Assembly: GCA_963931865.1 (NCBI GenBank) | Contig: OZ007513.1 | Location: forward strand, 7,424,157 to 7,488,156 | Source: Axinella damicornis | Taxonomy: Eukaryota; Porifera; Demospongiae; Axinellida; Axinellidae | Direction of reading: 5' to 3' | Length of the DNA: 64,000 bases | Part shown: positions 32,063-41,845 of the stretch, one piece after another | Numbering within the stretch: position 1 is the stretch's first letter | How the letters are laid out: every line of letters starts with the position of its first letter | The notes under the pieces: generated by a model | What the model saw: the letters and a program-made list of their open reading frames with translations, nothing else | The model's database searches: none | What the model was told of the DNA's origin: nothing | Position numbers and translations under genes: made by a program

Positions 32063-32868
32063 TCAAATATTGTCTTCGTATCCGGTGTGTTTCGCCGGCT
32101 TTGTGCCATGTTTGCTCCTGCACACCTTTTCAAAGTGATGGTCGTTGCCGTAACGGTTGCATTTGGTGCCAAAGGCTGGACACTCGGTTCTCCTGACTCT
32201 TGTTGGGGGGTTCCTTCCGTGCCCTCTGGTCCCACAGTACGTGCAGGTATCCTGATCTTTTGGTGGTGAGCCTTTTGGCTGACGGTCTCTTCTGTAAGAG
32301 CTGCCAGTCACTGCATCCGTTGCTTGTGGTAGTAGCAGGCAGGACGCTGACCCCTTTCCCGCCTCCTTTGCCTCGACAAACCTAACAACTTTTCCAGAAT
32401 CATGTCTTGGTTCTTGTCTGCATTTGTATCTTGGTGTCTTCCAAAACCCCTGCAAACATGTCTTTGATCATGGCTTCTGTGTAGTCCACGTTGGCCTTAC
32501 ACCCTGTACATTGTTATGTGAACTTGCAGACGCTTGCCTGCCCTTTCAACCTGGCCCCGTAGACACGTATTGAGGATCATCCAACTCTTAGAGTGCTGCG
32601 ACGACCAGCTTCGCAAAGACTTCACAAGAAACGCTGGGGGCACCCTCACCGAAATTACTGAGGATTAGGTATTCACAGCCATGAGAAAGTTAGCCATAAG
32701 GGAAGAGAAACCTATGGTAGCAAGGGTTACCCTACTTATCATGAGGCAAGATCGAGACAAGCCGACGGTTCCTTCCAACCTGGTTGCCTTTACATAGTCG
32801 TTCCACCTTGACTTGAAGTACTGCCAGTCCTCGGTCGTGCCAGCTGACGATACATTCAGCCTTTTCAC
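32063..32868 (-). pseudogene. gag: Gypsy gag with zinc knuckle, containing an inverted block
   Basis: On the minus strand the start (32868 to about 32785) reads TTEDWQYFKSRWNDYVKATR. The next expected gag segment is found on the plus strand at 32570-32785: LLECCDDQLRKDFTRNAGGT, then MRKLAIREEKPMVARVTLLI and MRQDRD. Minus-strand reading then resumes below 32570 with ARLKGQASVCKF, then VDYTEAMIKDMF. Further on, CTYCGTRGHG...CPAFGTKC and HHFEKVCRSK form the zinc-binding part (32063-32300). So about 210 bp in the middle of gag is inverted. Stops and frameshifts also occur. Confidence 0.75.
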
Positions 32869-34082
32869 TTAGGACGGCTGCAAAGTGAAAGCCTTCTTAA
32901 GGAGCACCACCGCATGGTCCAGAGATGCCGAGAATCCAGTGCCTGATAGAAGGCTGCGATGTACGAAACACTCGACGTGGAACCTGTGATCGCGGCCGCA
33001 CTCATCACGACCCACACAACCAGCCACCAAACTCCCAGTCGACGCAAACAGTGACTTCAACGGTCCAGGCGATTGCTCCTTAGTGCTTCGGTGAGTTGTA
33101 CCTATCATAAATGCCATAAGGAGTAACCCAGCTTGCCCAAGCAGTTGAAACTCAATCGAAATCGATGTCCACATGAATCAATGATAGGTACAACTGAATA
33201 AAGTAAAGGTCATTGGTTCAATATGCATTAGTTAATTATGTTCGATGTTCTCTACACCACACCATATATGTTTCAGCCAATCCTTTTTATCTCCGGTTTG
33301 ATACTTGCACATGTCAAGGTTGCCATACGTAGCACACTACATCCCGGGGGAGTGATTCCTAACACACCATACAGTCTTACCGTAGCAAGAGCAGAAAAAT
33401 GCCCATACAGAAAAAGCAGTGGTGCGGTTGTAACGCCCTACAAGGAATCAATATCCCACTACCATTGCGATGTGGAGTGGATGCAGTCAGGTGATCCTAA
33501 GTTCGTTCCCATGAGTCTTGTATTCCCATGATCTTTACAGTCAGTTCACCATGAGTACTTGTGCAGTGCTTTGAACTGAACCTGTTTGCTGTAGCTTTCT
33601 GGTAGCCCCCAGCTTCTCAGCTGGAGCACTGATACTGTACATGCATATAATATACCATCCATACTCACCAATATAGATAGGGTTGTTAACACATGGCATT
33701 ATTGCTCTGTACTTGGCTTGGTAACTGTTCCATTTGTTGAGAAAAAAGCAACCCTGCTTCACTCATCCGATAATTCATGTCGTATTCACTTTTTGTATTG
33801 TGAGCTTGCTTCATTTCACTGCTCATAGGATAATTCATGTTTTCGTTACATACTACGTCCGATTAACTAACTACCTGCCTGTGTGCTCAGGACATCAACG
33901 ACGGCTGGTTGCATGATGAGTGGTCACTGACCTTCTAGGCATTGCATTGAAAAGCCTAGCTTGCAACCTGTTCGTGAGTGATCTCCCGGAGAGTGTTGCT
34001 TCTGTCAGTCGCCAGCATGCAGCCAGCAGCAGCAGCCAGTTTCAACTATTTACACATGACGGATCGTGTGGTACACCTATAA
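32869..34082. other. Non-coding stretch
   Basis: No protein match seen. Two pairs of similar ATAATTCATGT boxes occur at 33770 and 33829. GTGAGTTGTACCTATCAT at 33089 is repeated inversely as ATGATAGGTACAACTGAA at 33181, a short inverted repeat about 90 bp apart. Confidence 0.35.
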
Positions 34083-35080
34083 CTGACTCCCATTTGGTGT
34101 AGCATCTGCCCGCAGTTTTCCAACAAACAATGGAGAAAGTTCTTCAAGGACTGCCAAAGGTTATATTGACGATATTCTCATTACTGGAAGCACAGATGAT
34201 GAACACCTGGAAATACTGGAACAAGTTCTCGCACAGTTGCAAGAGTACGGTCTACGACTCAAGCGAGAGAATGCTATTTTCTGCTACCATCTGTCGAATA
34301 CCTTGGTCATATTGTGGACAGGAATGGCATCCATGCCACCCCAGCCAAAGTGGAGCCATCATCAGAGCCCAGGAGTGTACAGAACTTGGGTCCTTTCTGG
34401 GTCTCAGAAATGATTGCAGCAGATTCATTGAGCACCTATCCACCTTCATTCACACAGCCCCTGCATCACCTACTGCAAGGGTATTCTTGGAAGTGGACAA
34501 AGCAGTGCAGGAGTGAGTTCAAGGAACAGCTTGCGCTGTTTTGGCGCTGCTTTGTCCCATGTCTTCCCAGATGGTGTTGAGAGGCCGATTGCCTATGCTT
34601 CCCGTACCCTCTCGCAAAGCGAAAAGGGGTATGCACAAAAAAAGGAAAAGGAAGCCCTCTCCCTCATTTTCGGAATAAAGAAATTTCGTCGGTTCGTCTA
34701 TGACCGGAAGGTGACCTTGGTTATTGATCGTAAACTCCCAACAGCTATGATGGGAACTGAACATTGAACTCTGAACCTCCATGTTACTCATTCACTCATT
34801 TGTGCATTGATCACTGTACTCATTACGTAATCAATTTGTTTCATGATCAGAGCACATGTACTTTGACTTTGAATGAAAGAGACAATGAGTTGTATCTTGA
34901 ATGATCGGCCTCTAGTGGCCTACGGCTGGGAAGTGCACTCGGATAGCTACAGTGATCATCGACTTCATTACAAGCTACACTTGGTCAGAAGAAGGGGTTA
35001 CCCACACTAGCTGCTGCTAGAATTCAGAGGTGGGTGTTACTGTTGGCAACTTACCAGTATGACATCCAATTCCAATTCCA
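34083..35080 (+). pseudogene. pol: Ty3/gypsy RT and RNase H fragment, interrupted
   Basis: Across frames: LPFGVASA, then QQTMEKVLQGLPKV, the catalytic box YIDDILITGSTDDEHLEIL, YGLRLKRENAIF, then GIHATPAKVE- and SFLGL-like text in shifted frames. RNase H follows: LSHVFPDGVERPIAYASRTL, then KEKEALSLIFGIKKFRRFVY and VTLVIDRKLP. It breaks off at 34767 after MMGTEH, and GLPTLAAARIQRWVLLLATY, then QYDIQF resumes at about 34993, so about 225 bp is inserted or replaced there. The 5' half of pol is absent. The fragment abuts a truncated LTR at 35087. Confidence 0.85.
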
Positions 35081-35086
35081 ATCCCA

Positions 35087-35386
35087 ATGGTTTTGGCTGT
35101 TTTCGTTCATGGTTAGGGCCCCTTTTGTGCTGTATTGTCCTTTGTGTACAGTGAATTGGTCCGTATCTTTGTGTGCAAGTCTTGGTCCGTCTGTGCTATA
35201 TAATGTTCATGTGCTACTTGTGATGATAGTTTTCTGGTTGTGAGAACCGAGCAGTGAATCTGTCAGAGCGCTAGGGTGTGCATCTACAGTGTGACCAGTC
35301 TGGCAGAGAGCGACTAGCAGCGGGCTAGGTCGGAGTACGGGCGGAGTGGTAGGACCACCCCGGGGCAGAGGCGTGCAGTTACTACA
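35087..35386 (+). repeat. Gypsy LTR A (5'-truncated)
   Basis: Aligns with 36274-36801 from GGTTTTGGCTGTTTTCG to the common end GTGCAGTTACTACA. It lacks the first 12-15 bases, a 25-base segment (CACTTGTACTTTCATCTGGC region) and the 174-bp homeobox insert present in LTR B. It ends in CA at 35386 and is followed directly by a primer-binding-like sequence. Confidence 0.85.
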
Positions 35387-35402
35387 TTGGCGACGAGGTG
35401 AA
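35387..35402 (+). promoter_or_regulatory. Putative primer-binding site
   Basis: TTGGCGACGAGGTGAA follows the LTR end immediately, the position where the tRNA primer anneals in LTR retrotransposons. GGCGACGAGG occurs after the LTR in other gypsy elements I recall; the cognate tRNA is not identified. Confidence 0.5.
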
Positions 35403-35412
35403 ACTCAACACA

Positions 35413-36226
35413 ATGGCAGTGGCAACTCACGGAACCATTGGCGCCTTTCAGCAAGGGCAGGAAGAGTGGATGTCGTACACTGAGCGTCTCGAACTGTACT
35501 TCACAGCCAACAAGATTCGCGGCGACGCAACGGAACTGTGCCGGGCGATTTTGCTGAGTGCCTGCGGCCCAGAAACATATCAGCTCATATGAAACTTGGT
35601 AGCTCCGAAAAAGCCAACCGACAAGACCTTTGCAGAACTCGTGGCTCTTGTCCAAGAGCACCAACAGCCCACACCCTCATTTATCGTCCAGCGGTACCAT
35701 TTCAATACACGCGTCCAACGCGAAGGGGAGTCAATCAGCGAATACCTGGCTCAGCTCCGGAAGCTCTCTGAATTACTGCTTTGGGGACTTTCTGGACAAT
35801 ATGCTCCAGGACCACCTTGTGTGCGGATGCCTGGAAAAGTGATTGCAGTGCAAGCTCCTGACTGACCTGGAACTCACATCTGCCAAGGCTGTGGCGATGG
35901 CGAAGGCCATGGAGACGGCGGAGCGCAGTGCCAAGGATCTGCACAGTGGTTCTACTGGTCAAGTGAATTTCCAGAAGGCAGGGAAGGAGGAGAAAGAGTC
36001 TGGGTGCTATCGGTGTAATGGAGGGCACAGTGAGGAAAAGTGCCGATTTCGGGACGCGGAGTGTTTCCGGTGCAGACTGAAAGGCCACTTAGCACGGATG
36101 TTTCCAAACTCAGGAAACAAGGGTGAGAGCAAGAGTGAGCACTGGATCATCATAGGAGATGGGCAGCAGTTTGTTGGAAATGGCCATGGCAAGGAAATTG
36201 CAACACAATATGGCTTGTTTTGAGAG
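35413..36226 (+). pseudogene. gag: Gypsy gag with double zinc knuckle, LTR-gag-LTR unit
   Basis: From ATG 35413: AVATHGTIGAFQQGQEEWMS, then YTERLELYFTANKIRGDATE and LLSACGPETYQLI. A TGA at 35590-35592 replaces the expected Arg codon (CGA to TGA by one transition). NLVAPKKPTDKTFAELVALV, then QEHQQPTPSFIVQRYHFNTR follow, a frameshift at about 35780, FGDFLDNMLQDHLVCG, a further stop at 35840, then CYRCNGGHSEEKC and CFRCRLKGHLARMF (second knuckle with its last Cys changed to Phe). The gag ends 47 bp before the next LTR. No pol gene lies between the LTRs. Confidence 0.88.
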
Positions 36227-36261
36227 CAGCTATAGTTCTGCAGGAACTGGATGGACCTGAG

Positions 36262-36273
36262 TTAAAGGGGGAG
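36262..36273 (+). promoter_or_regulatory. Polypurine tract
   Basis: TTAAAGGGGGAG immediately before the LTR start TGTAGTA at 36274, as needed for plus-strand priming. Confidence 0.75.
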
Positions 36274-36801
36274 TGTAGTATAGTGGGTTTTGCTGTTTTC
36301 GTTCGTGGTTAGCACTTGTACTTTCATCTGGCTAGGGCCCCTTTGTGCAGTATTGTACTTTGTGTACAGCGAATTGGTCCATATCTTTGTGTGCAAGTCT
36401 TTGTCTGTCTGTGCTATATACGTATTGTTCACGTGCTACTTGTGATGACAGTTTTTTGGTTGTGAGAACAGAGCAGTGAATCTGTCAGAGGGCTAGGGTG
36501 TGCCGTCTCTGACTTCTCCGCCGGAGTATGACAAGGGGAAACAATTTACCCCCCGCCAATGGCATGTGCTTGAAGAAGAATTTCAAAAGACACCCTACCC
36601 AAATTATTATCAAAGGGAAATTCTGGCATTTGGACTCCACACATCTGTGAATAGAGTTACGGTGAGAATGAGTGGGCATCTACAGTGTGACCAGTCCCAA
36701 GTGTGACCAAGGGTCAGAGAGCGACTATATAGCAGCGGGCTAGGTCGAAGTACGGGCGGAGTGGTAGGACCACCCCGGGGCAGAGGCGTGCAGTTACTAC
36801 A
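36274..36801 (+). repeat. Gypsy LTR B, interrupted by a homeobox fragment
   Basis: Begins TGTAGTA and ends TACTACA, a terminal inverted repeat with TG...CA ends. Sequence 36274-36502 and 36677-36801 aligns with LTR A; the junction is GCTAGGGTGTG / CATCTACAGTGTGACC in LTR A (35270-35296) and is uninterrupted there. A second, smaller difference is an extra CCCAAGTGTGACCAAGGG-type segment near 36695-36713. Confidence 0.88.
36503..36676 (+). pseudogene. Homeobox exon fragment (homeodomain residues about 4-46) with splice donor
   Basis: The frame reads KGKQFTPRQWHVLEEEFQKT, then PYPNYYQREILAFGLHTSVN, then RVTV. This fits a homeodomain: F8, Q12, L16, F20, Y25-P26, R31-E32, L34-A35 and R44-V45-x-V47, with paired-like features in the first two helices. 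Right after Thr46 the DNA is ACG then GTGAGAATG, a good donor, exactly at the 46/47 intron position conserved in PRD-class homeobox genes. The WFQNRR recognition helix is absent. The fragment lies inside an LTR, so it is a captured exon piece, not a gene. It is open without stops from 36500. Confidence 0.72.
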
Positions 36802-37190
36802 ACATGGAACACACCCTGATGGCCTCTCCCCTATCTTTACCTCTAGAAGGTGGGTGGGTGTCATCAATATCTGTTTTCAGCCACAGTCAGATTGAATTCC
36901 TGCCAGTGAGAGTGCAGCCAACCATGACCCAGTGCCATTTCTGTAAACACAGAGGGGCTGGCCTAGACAGGTTGAGGAGAACTTGAAGCCTTATGCAAAC
37001 AGGCACAGTGAGCCTCAGTAGAAGCAGGATGTTTGTTGTACTTGGATTGCAGTGTTCTTGCAACACTACAAGTGCAAATATTGTAAACCACAACTCAATT
37101 ACTGGCAGCCGCCTGCGTGTGTAGGCCAGCTAGCTGACATAGTTACACACTTCCAAGGAGCCTAGCCCTGGACAGCTACGTATCCGCAAT
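36802..37190. other. Flank between gypsy unit and Tc1-like element
   Basis: A 60-codon frame (36804-36986) contains CHFCKHRGAGLDRLRR but I recognise no family. Confidence 0.25.
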
Positions 37191-38163
37191 GGCTAAGTTT
37201 TCCATGGAACCTGTTCGTACTTCTGCCTACTCCGAAGACCTGCGGTGGCGGATGGTGTACCAATACGAGGTCTTACGGCTCAGCTACGGAACGATTGCTG
37301 GCAACTTAAACATCGATCACTCTACTGTGCACAGTCCTAGCTAGGTTTCAGATGTAACGCCGACCCGACAGCCAGGAAGGCAAAGTGACTTGACTAACAT
37401 TGATGAGTTCTCCAAAATGTTATTGAGAGGCCAGGTACTTACCTGCAGGAATTGCAAACTGATCTACTACGAGTCACAGGGACAGACGTGAGTGTGTCAA
37501 CTATATGCTGATTTTTGAAATGAAGCAATTTCTCACGCAAAAAAACTGAGCCGTATTGCTAGGCAGAGAAATGATGAGTTTCGTGTAACATTTCGGTCAG
37601 ATTGCTCAGTATATGAACCTGACATGTTACTGTTTATTGATGAAAGTGGAACTGACCGAAGGGATTCCTTGCGTAAATTTGGGTACAGCCTCATTGGAAA
37701 ACCTGCACTCTCTACTTCTCTGTTGCTTCGTGGAAAATGCTATTCTGTCATTGCAGCATTGTCTTTACATGGTGTTGCGGATACATACATTACCTCTAAG
37801 ACTGTCAGTGCAGATGTTTTTCAAGACTTCGTTGACAAAAGCTTGCTACGGCATATAATGCCATTTGATGGACTCAACGCAAACAGCGTAGTTATTCTCG
37901 ATAAAGCTAGTATCCATCACGTCTGTCACATCGTTGAGACAATTGAAAGTGTTGGTGTACTAATTCACTTTCTACCAGCCTACTCACCTGACTTCAACCC
38001 GATAGAGGAGGCGTTTGCAAAGGTTAAAGCTTACCTCAAAGCAAATGAAGCTGCAATCCAAGCATCCAATGATGAACAACTACAAGATTATATTTTAGCT
38101 GGTTTTGCATCAATTACCTCTGAGGACTGCCATGGTTGGTTTAAGCAATGTGGATACATTTGA
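37191..38163 (+). pseudogene. Tc1/mariner-superfamily transposase, DD34E, N-terminal half frameshifted
   Basis: ATG at about 37190: MAKFSMEPVRTSAYSEDLRW, then RMVYQYEVLRLSYGTIAGNL and NIDHSTVH, a helix-turn-helix DNA-binding start. A stop and frameshifts occur at 37343-37560. From 37613/37624 one open frame runs to the stop at 38161-38163. It has FIDESGTDRRDSLRKFGYSL (first catalytic Asp), RGKCYSVIAALSLHG, VVILDKASIHH (second Asp), then LPAYSPDFNPIEEAFAKVKA (catalytic Glu). By my count 34 residues separate the second Asp from the Glu, so DD34E. The catalytic domain looks intact. Cut-and-paste transposition is the family role; TIRs were not found. Confidence 0.86.
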
Positions 38164-38394
38164 ACTGATTATATTGCCACTTCCTGTTGTAGAATAATCA
38201 ATATTCATGACTAGTCTTCTGGTATACATAATGCTACTCTCGTTCCCAGACCGTTTATCCAGCGCGTGTATCGCTTCCATGATCCAGTATAACGCGCATA
38301 ATGCATGTCATGCAGTCATGCTTGGATAGCCTGGCTGGGTATATGTACATACAATACACAATGCAAAAGTGAAGAAGTCTGATGTACCAGATGT
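38164..38394. other. Downstream flank with a lone CTCGTTCCCAGAC end
   Basis: CTCTCGTTCCCAGACC at 38252 resembles the end of the GCCTCGTTCCCAGG family, and TAGCCTGGCTGGG at 38327 could be a decayed partner. Confidence 0.3.
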
Positions 38395-38920
38395 TTAAGA
38401 GTTCAGTCCCCTCAGGTTTGACAGCAGCATCCTTTTCTGCTCTTGGAACTCTTCCTCTGTAAGTACATTATTTTCTCATAACTGTTGTAAACTTGATAGG
38501 TGTTGTAAATACTGTCCACTTAAGTTTGCCTTACTTGCAGGTGATATCCCAGTAGGTTTACTTGTAACAGACTTATTAGGTGTGGTTGGCTGATTACCAA
38601 TAAGGATTTTTGTAGCTGCCCCTGTGAGAGCGTCAGTAAAGGAATTGTCCTTATCCTTTCCTTTTTTTTTTAGCTTGAGGCTCTCAAAAGAAGGTGTGCA
38701 GCAAGACATAGAGAGGTGACCGTGCCTCAACCACCTCTCCACAGATCACGTATCGCCCTGTAAACTTGACAGCACTTCTGCACTTCTGAAGCTTCCAGAT
38801 ATGGCAGGCCACATGCTTATTCCAAATGAGGTACAATCCACATGTAGCATTCTGCAGAACAACCCGCCCAGCTGTCAAGTGGCTATTCAAAAGGGGAGTG
38901 GGTTTTGATACCCCACTCAA
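38395..38920 (-). pseudogene. 3' end of an unassigned gene with SHOCT-like C-terminus
   Basis: Minus strand: a frame (38684-38920) reading AGRVVLQNATCGLYLIWNKH and HIWKLQKCRSAVKF; then a second frame with SFESLKLKKKGKDKDNSFTD, then SGQYLQHLSSLQQL, a TGA at 38476-38478, and in the same frame ENNVLTEEEFQEQKRMLLSN, then LRGLNS and stop (38395). The final 30 residues fit the short C-terminal helical hairpin (Y..QL..L..L...G.LTEEEF..QK..LL..L) called SHOCT-like. The first segment resembles nothing I can name. A poly-A-like run (AAAAAAAAAGG) causes the frame change near 38665. Confidence 0.42.
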
Positions 38921-39499
38921 AAGTACACACCCCCAACTACAAACAAACCACTCCTAATGGCTAGCACAAGGTCTTGTGTTAGAGACAGTCAACACCCATT
39001 CGGGATTCAAGACAAGCAGGACAGGGATCTCATCACTGGGGTACTCATGGGTCTACCCAATGATCCTGCACAATAACTTTCTCTAACAAGTGGGTGGGCT
39101 TATATTTTCGAGGGTCGGGGGGCAGATTATGATACGTAACAGTTGACACACAGAAGTTTATACCCGTGAAAATAGACTTTGTGAGAACCGTACTGAAAGG
39201 GTTTGGTCCTTCGCCCTGTAATGCCCACAGGTAAGAAACTAAATACTTCCTCCTCTAGCTCTCTCTCTCTCAGGCTCACCTCTACTCTATTGAAGCAGGT
39301 GGGGGAACCTGGGGAAGGAGGTCGAGTTCCGCGGCCCACAAGCTGTGAGGTTCGTTCCTTGCTATCTCCCGGCTGGTTGTCCTGGACTCTAGAATAATAA
39401 AACATGATAGATACATAGAACAATGGAACAAAGGGTATACATAGCCTCATTCCTTGGGCTCCACCCCAGCATTCATCGCTTACAGTATGGGATAAGCAA
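38921..39499. other. Non-coding stretch
   Basis: A (CT)n-rich patch at 39256-39272. No supported gene. Confidence 0.3.
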
Positions 39500-39922
39500 G
39501 CCTTGCTCCAAGGCCACTAGGGAGAAACGGCCTGGCAACTTATGCGAGTTCAAACCGTTACTTCCGCTGCCAGAGATTAGACAGAACCAATCAACACTGT
39601 CACATGACAACAGTAAACCGAATTGTGGCATGTGTTGAAACGTTGCAGTCACACCCAATCATCGCAATAGTCGATCGCTCTATTGCACTAGTGTGGGTGC
39701 TCCGCAAGATGTTTTTGTTCGTTCGTCTTCTGCTTGCCTTCTGTCGCCGAACCTGCAGCAAACAGTTGCTTCCACGAGCAGCAAAGGACTGTTCTCAGCT
39801 GGAATATCACGGGGACTTCACTGCTTGAATGAGGCATGCCCAATTGCCGTGACGTTACATCTGTATGCAGTTTGAACTTGTGTTAGTTGCCAGGGTTTCT
39901 CCCCAACGGCCTGGAACGAGGC
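39500..39922. mobile_element. 423-bp TIR element of the GCCTCGTTCC family
   Basis: Left arm GCCTTGCTCCAAGGCCACTA, then GGGAGAAACGGCCTGGCAAC and GAGTTCAAAC; right arm is the inverse of GCCTCGTTCCAGGCCGTTGG, then GGAGAAACCCTGGCAACTAA. The inverted arms are about 55 bp with roughly 80 percent match. The interior has no transposase. Target duplication is unclear. It is related by its ends to the elements at 1487 and 43645. Confidence 0.75.
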
Positions 39923-40046
39923 TAGGGATCAGGAGGGAAAGCAAGGCCTGGGAACATATGAGTGACTTCAGGGAGAAGGGTGTACTGAACGTTGGGTACA
40001 GACCCATATACAAATATGTACTGCAAGAGTTATTAGTGCTACACAC

Positions 40047-40310
40047 GTTACCCTCAACGAATCAGACGCCTCAGAATCAATCACATGACGGAGCAATAAA
40101 TCACTTATTGCACTCTTTAGTGTGCATTATTGCACACTTTTCAAAGATCAAAGGCTGTCTCGGGTCAGTAAGTAGTTTAGATACTGCATTACAGGCTTTA
40201 GTGCACTCGGGCAATCTAGTTAATGGTCTCAGCCGGATAATGCACTCGCCTTTGGCTCATGCATTATCTCGCCCTCGTGCACTAAAACCCGTAATGCACG
40301 GCAAACCGAT
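40047..40310 (+). repeat. Dispersed repeat with palindromic TGCATTACGGG boxes, copy 1
   Basis: This block occurs again in inverted orientation at 44601-44915. It is bounded by CCCTCAACGAATCAGACGCC on one side and GTAATGCACGGCAAACCG on the other and contains several TGCATTA/TAATGCA boxes that can pair within the repeat. No coding sequence. Probably a MITE. Confidence 0.8.
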
Positions 40311-41102
40311 AATTAAATATTACTTAGACCACTGTACGAATAATTCCGTTTGATGTGATGAGGTAACTATATTATGCCATAATTCCCTACCGCAAGAGTC
40401 TAAGTTGGCAGGTTACTATAAGTTGTCACTTGGACACCTAGCGCTCTAATGAGCATGGAAACCAATTTTAAACAAACCACAAAGCAAACTAGAGGTGTTC
40501 ATAGAACACATACCCCGCACGGAACGTCTACAGGATACAGTGCAGCTACAATCGACGTGACATCTCTGCCGATCGCATCGAACAAGTGCTATCGCGTATA
40601 CTGTGTTCGTGTATGGCCATATCCAAAGTGTGGGAGTGACCGCTTACCGTATATACAACAACATGCATATTGTGAAGTTGAAGAGGTGGGGCCAAACGTT
40701 ACGAATAATAGGAAATAGCTGGAAAAACAGCCTAAACGAAGCGCCTTCACTTCAGTCAGGTACACATAGAGCAGTTTTTTGCTATTTGCTATTGTTTGAC
40801 TCCCTTTCGATGGTTTATGAGGGTCTATGTGGCAAAAGTTCAATTTTATTCGCCTGACAGACGACTGACTGACTGACTGACGGACAAAACCGATTGCTTA
40901 ACCCCGCTTCGCGCATGCGCACGCGGGGTAATAAGGTATGCAATTACAAAGTGTACAGCACAACAGAGTGTACTGAAGGGGATCAACAGTAGCTGTGTTT
41001 TGGCAGTCTCTGCGAACAGGAAGTGTCAAGTGACCCTCTCTGGGAAATCGACCAGTTGTACCATGGCTTGCTAGGGTGTATGGGATTTGTACCTTGAGTG
41101 CA
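40311..41102. other. Non-coding stretch with GACT repeat and GC-rich hairpin
   Basis: At 40862-40881 GACTGACTGACTGACTGAC, followed at 40900-40929 by ACCCCGCTTCGCGCATGCGC plus ACGCGGGGT, a GC-rich palindrome. This pair of motifs looks like the end of a dispersed repeat. Confidence 0.5.
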
Positions 41103-41466
41103 GTTTTATGTATTCCCTCTTTCCCCTTAAAATCATGTGTTCCCTCTTTCCCCTTAAAATCATGAATTCCCTCTTTCCCCTTAAAATCATGTATTCCCTC
41201 TTTCCCCCTTAAAATCATGTATTCCCTCTTTCCCCTTAAAATCATGTATTCCCTCTTTCCCCTTAAAATCATGTATTCCCTCTTTCCCCCTTAAAACCAT
41301 GTATTCCCTCTTTCCCCTTAAAACAATGTATTCCCTCTTTCCCCTTTAAAATCATGTATTCCCTCTTTCCCCTTAAAATCATGTATTCCCTCTTTCCCCT
41401 TAAAACCATGTATTCCCTCTTTCCCCCTTAAAATCATGTATTCCCTCTTTCCCCTTAAAATCATGT
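41103..41466. repeat. 27-bp minisatellite (TCCCTCTTTCCCCTTAAAATCATGTAT)
   Basis: About thirteen tandem copies, very homogeneous, differing mostly by one extra C (28-bp units) and C/T changes in AAAATCATG. High identity suggests recent expansion. Minus-strand frames read repeated MILRGKREY; that is only the repeat translated. Confidence 0.95.
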
Positions 41467-41845
41467 GACTTCTGGTATTGCTCTCCTGCAGCTAGCTAGG
41501 AATTGCGCATGCACGCACTTTGCACTTTGCACGCTGCGCGGGAATTATGGACATGGCTGCTCGATCCAAGCAAATCTTTTCCTGTTGGGCTGCACTACTA
41601 CGCTGGTGTAGTTGAAGATGCTGAGGAGCTGATAGAGAAGCACAAGGTTGCAACTCAGTGTTTCTTTGGATCCCAGCTAGCACCAGTAGAGAGTATGAAA
41701 ATCCTAGCACCAGTAAAGACAGGAGCTTAAGAGCACCGTTATGGACTCCTGGTAAAGAGAATGAGAATCCTGATGAAGACGGTGCATCCAAGGTAGTGTC
41801 ACATTTCACAGCGGATATCAAAATTTTATGCATGCTACAACCATG

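Larger units (their letters stand above)
29564..32868 (-). mobile_element. Ty3/gypsy retrotransposon, minus strand, degraded and truncated
   Basis: Reading from 32868 down to 29564 gives gag, a zinc-knuckle region, RT and RNase H in the correct order for a gypsy element. The integrase is absent because the copy ends at the DIRS junction near 29560. No LTR pair was found. Components are listed separately. The motifs match a family I recall as common in cnidarian and sponge genomes (LFLSREAC, CDCP.R..PP..P, LRNLKEKT). Confidence 0.85.

Noticed and set aside
36274..36801. A functional homeobox gene at this locus
   Set aside because: LTR sequence continues on both sides of the insert and no recognition-helix exon is visible nearby, so capture of a fragment is the better explanation.
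41103..41466. Regular 27-bp repeats that look like a CRISPR array at first sight
   Set aside because: Units are directly adjacent with no unique spacers, and the context is eukaryotic with no cas genes. It is a minisatellite. The same holds for 9525-10000 and 10585-11356.
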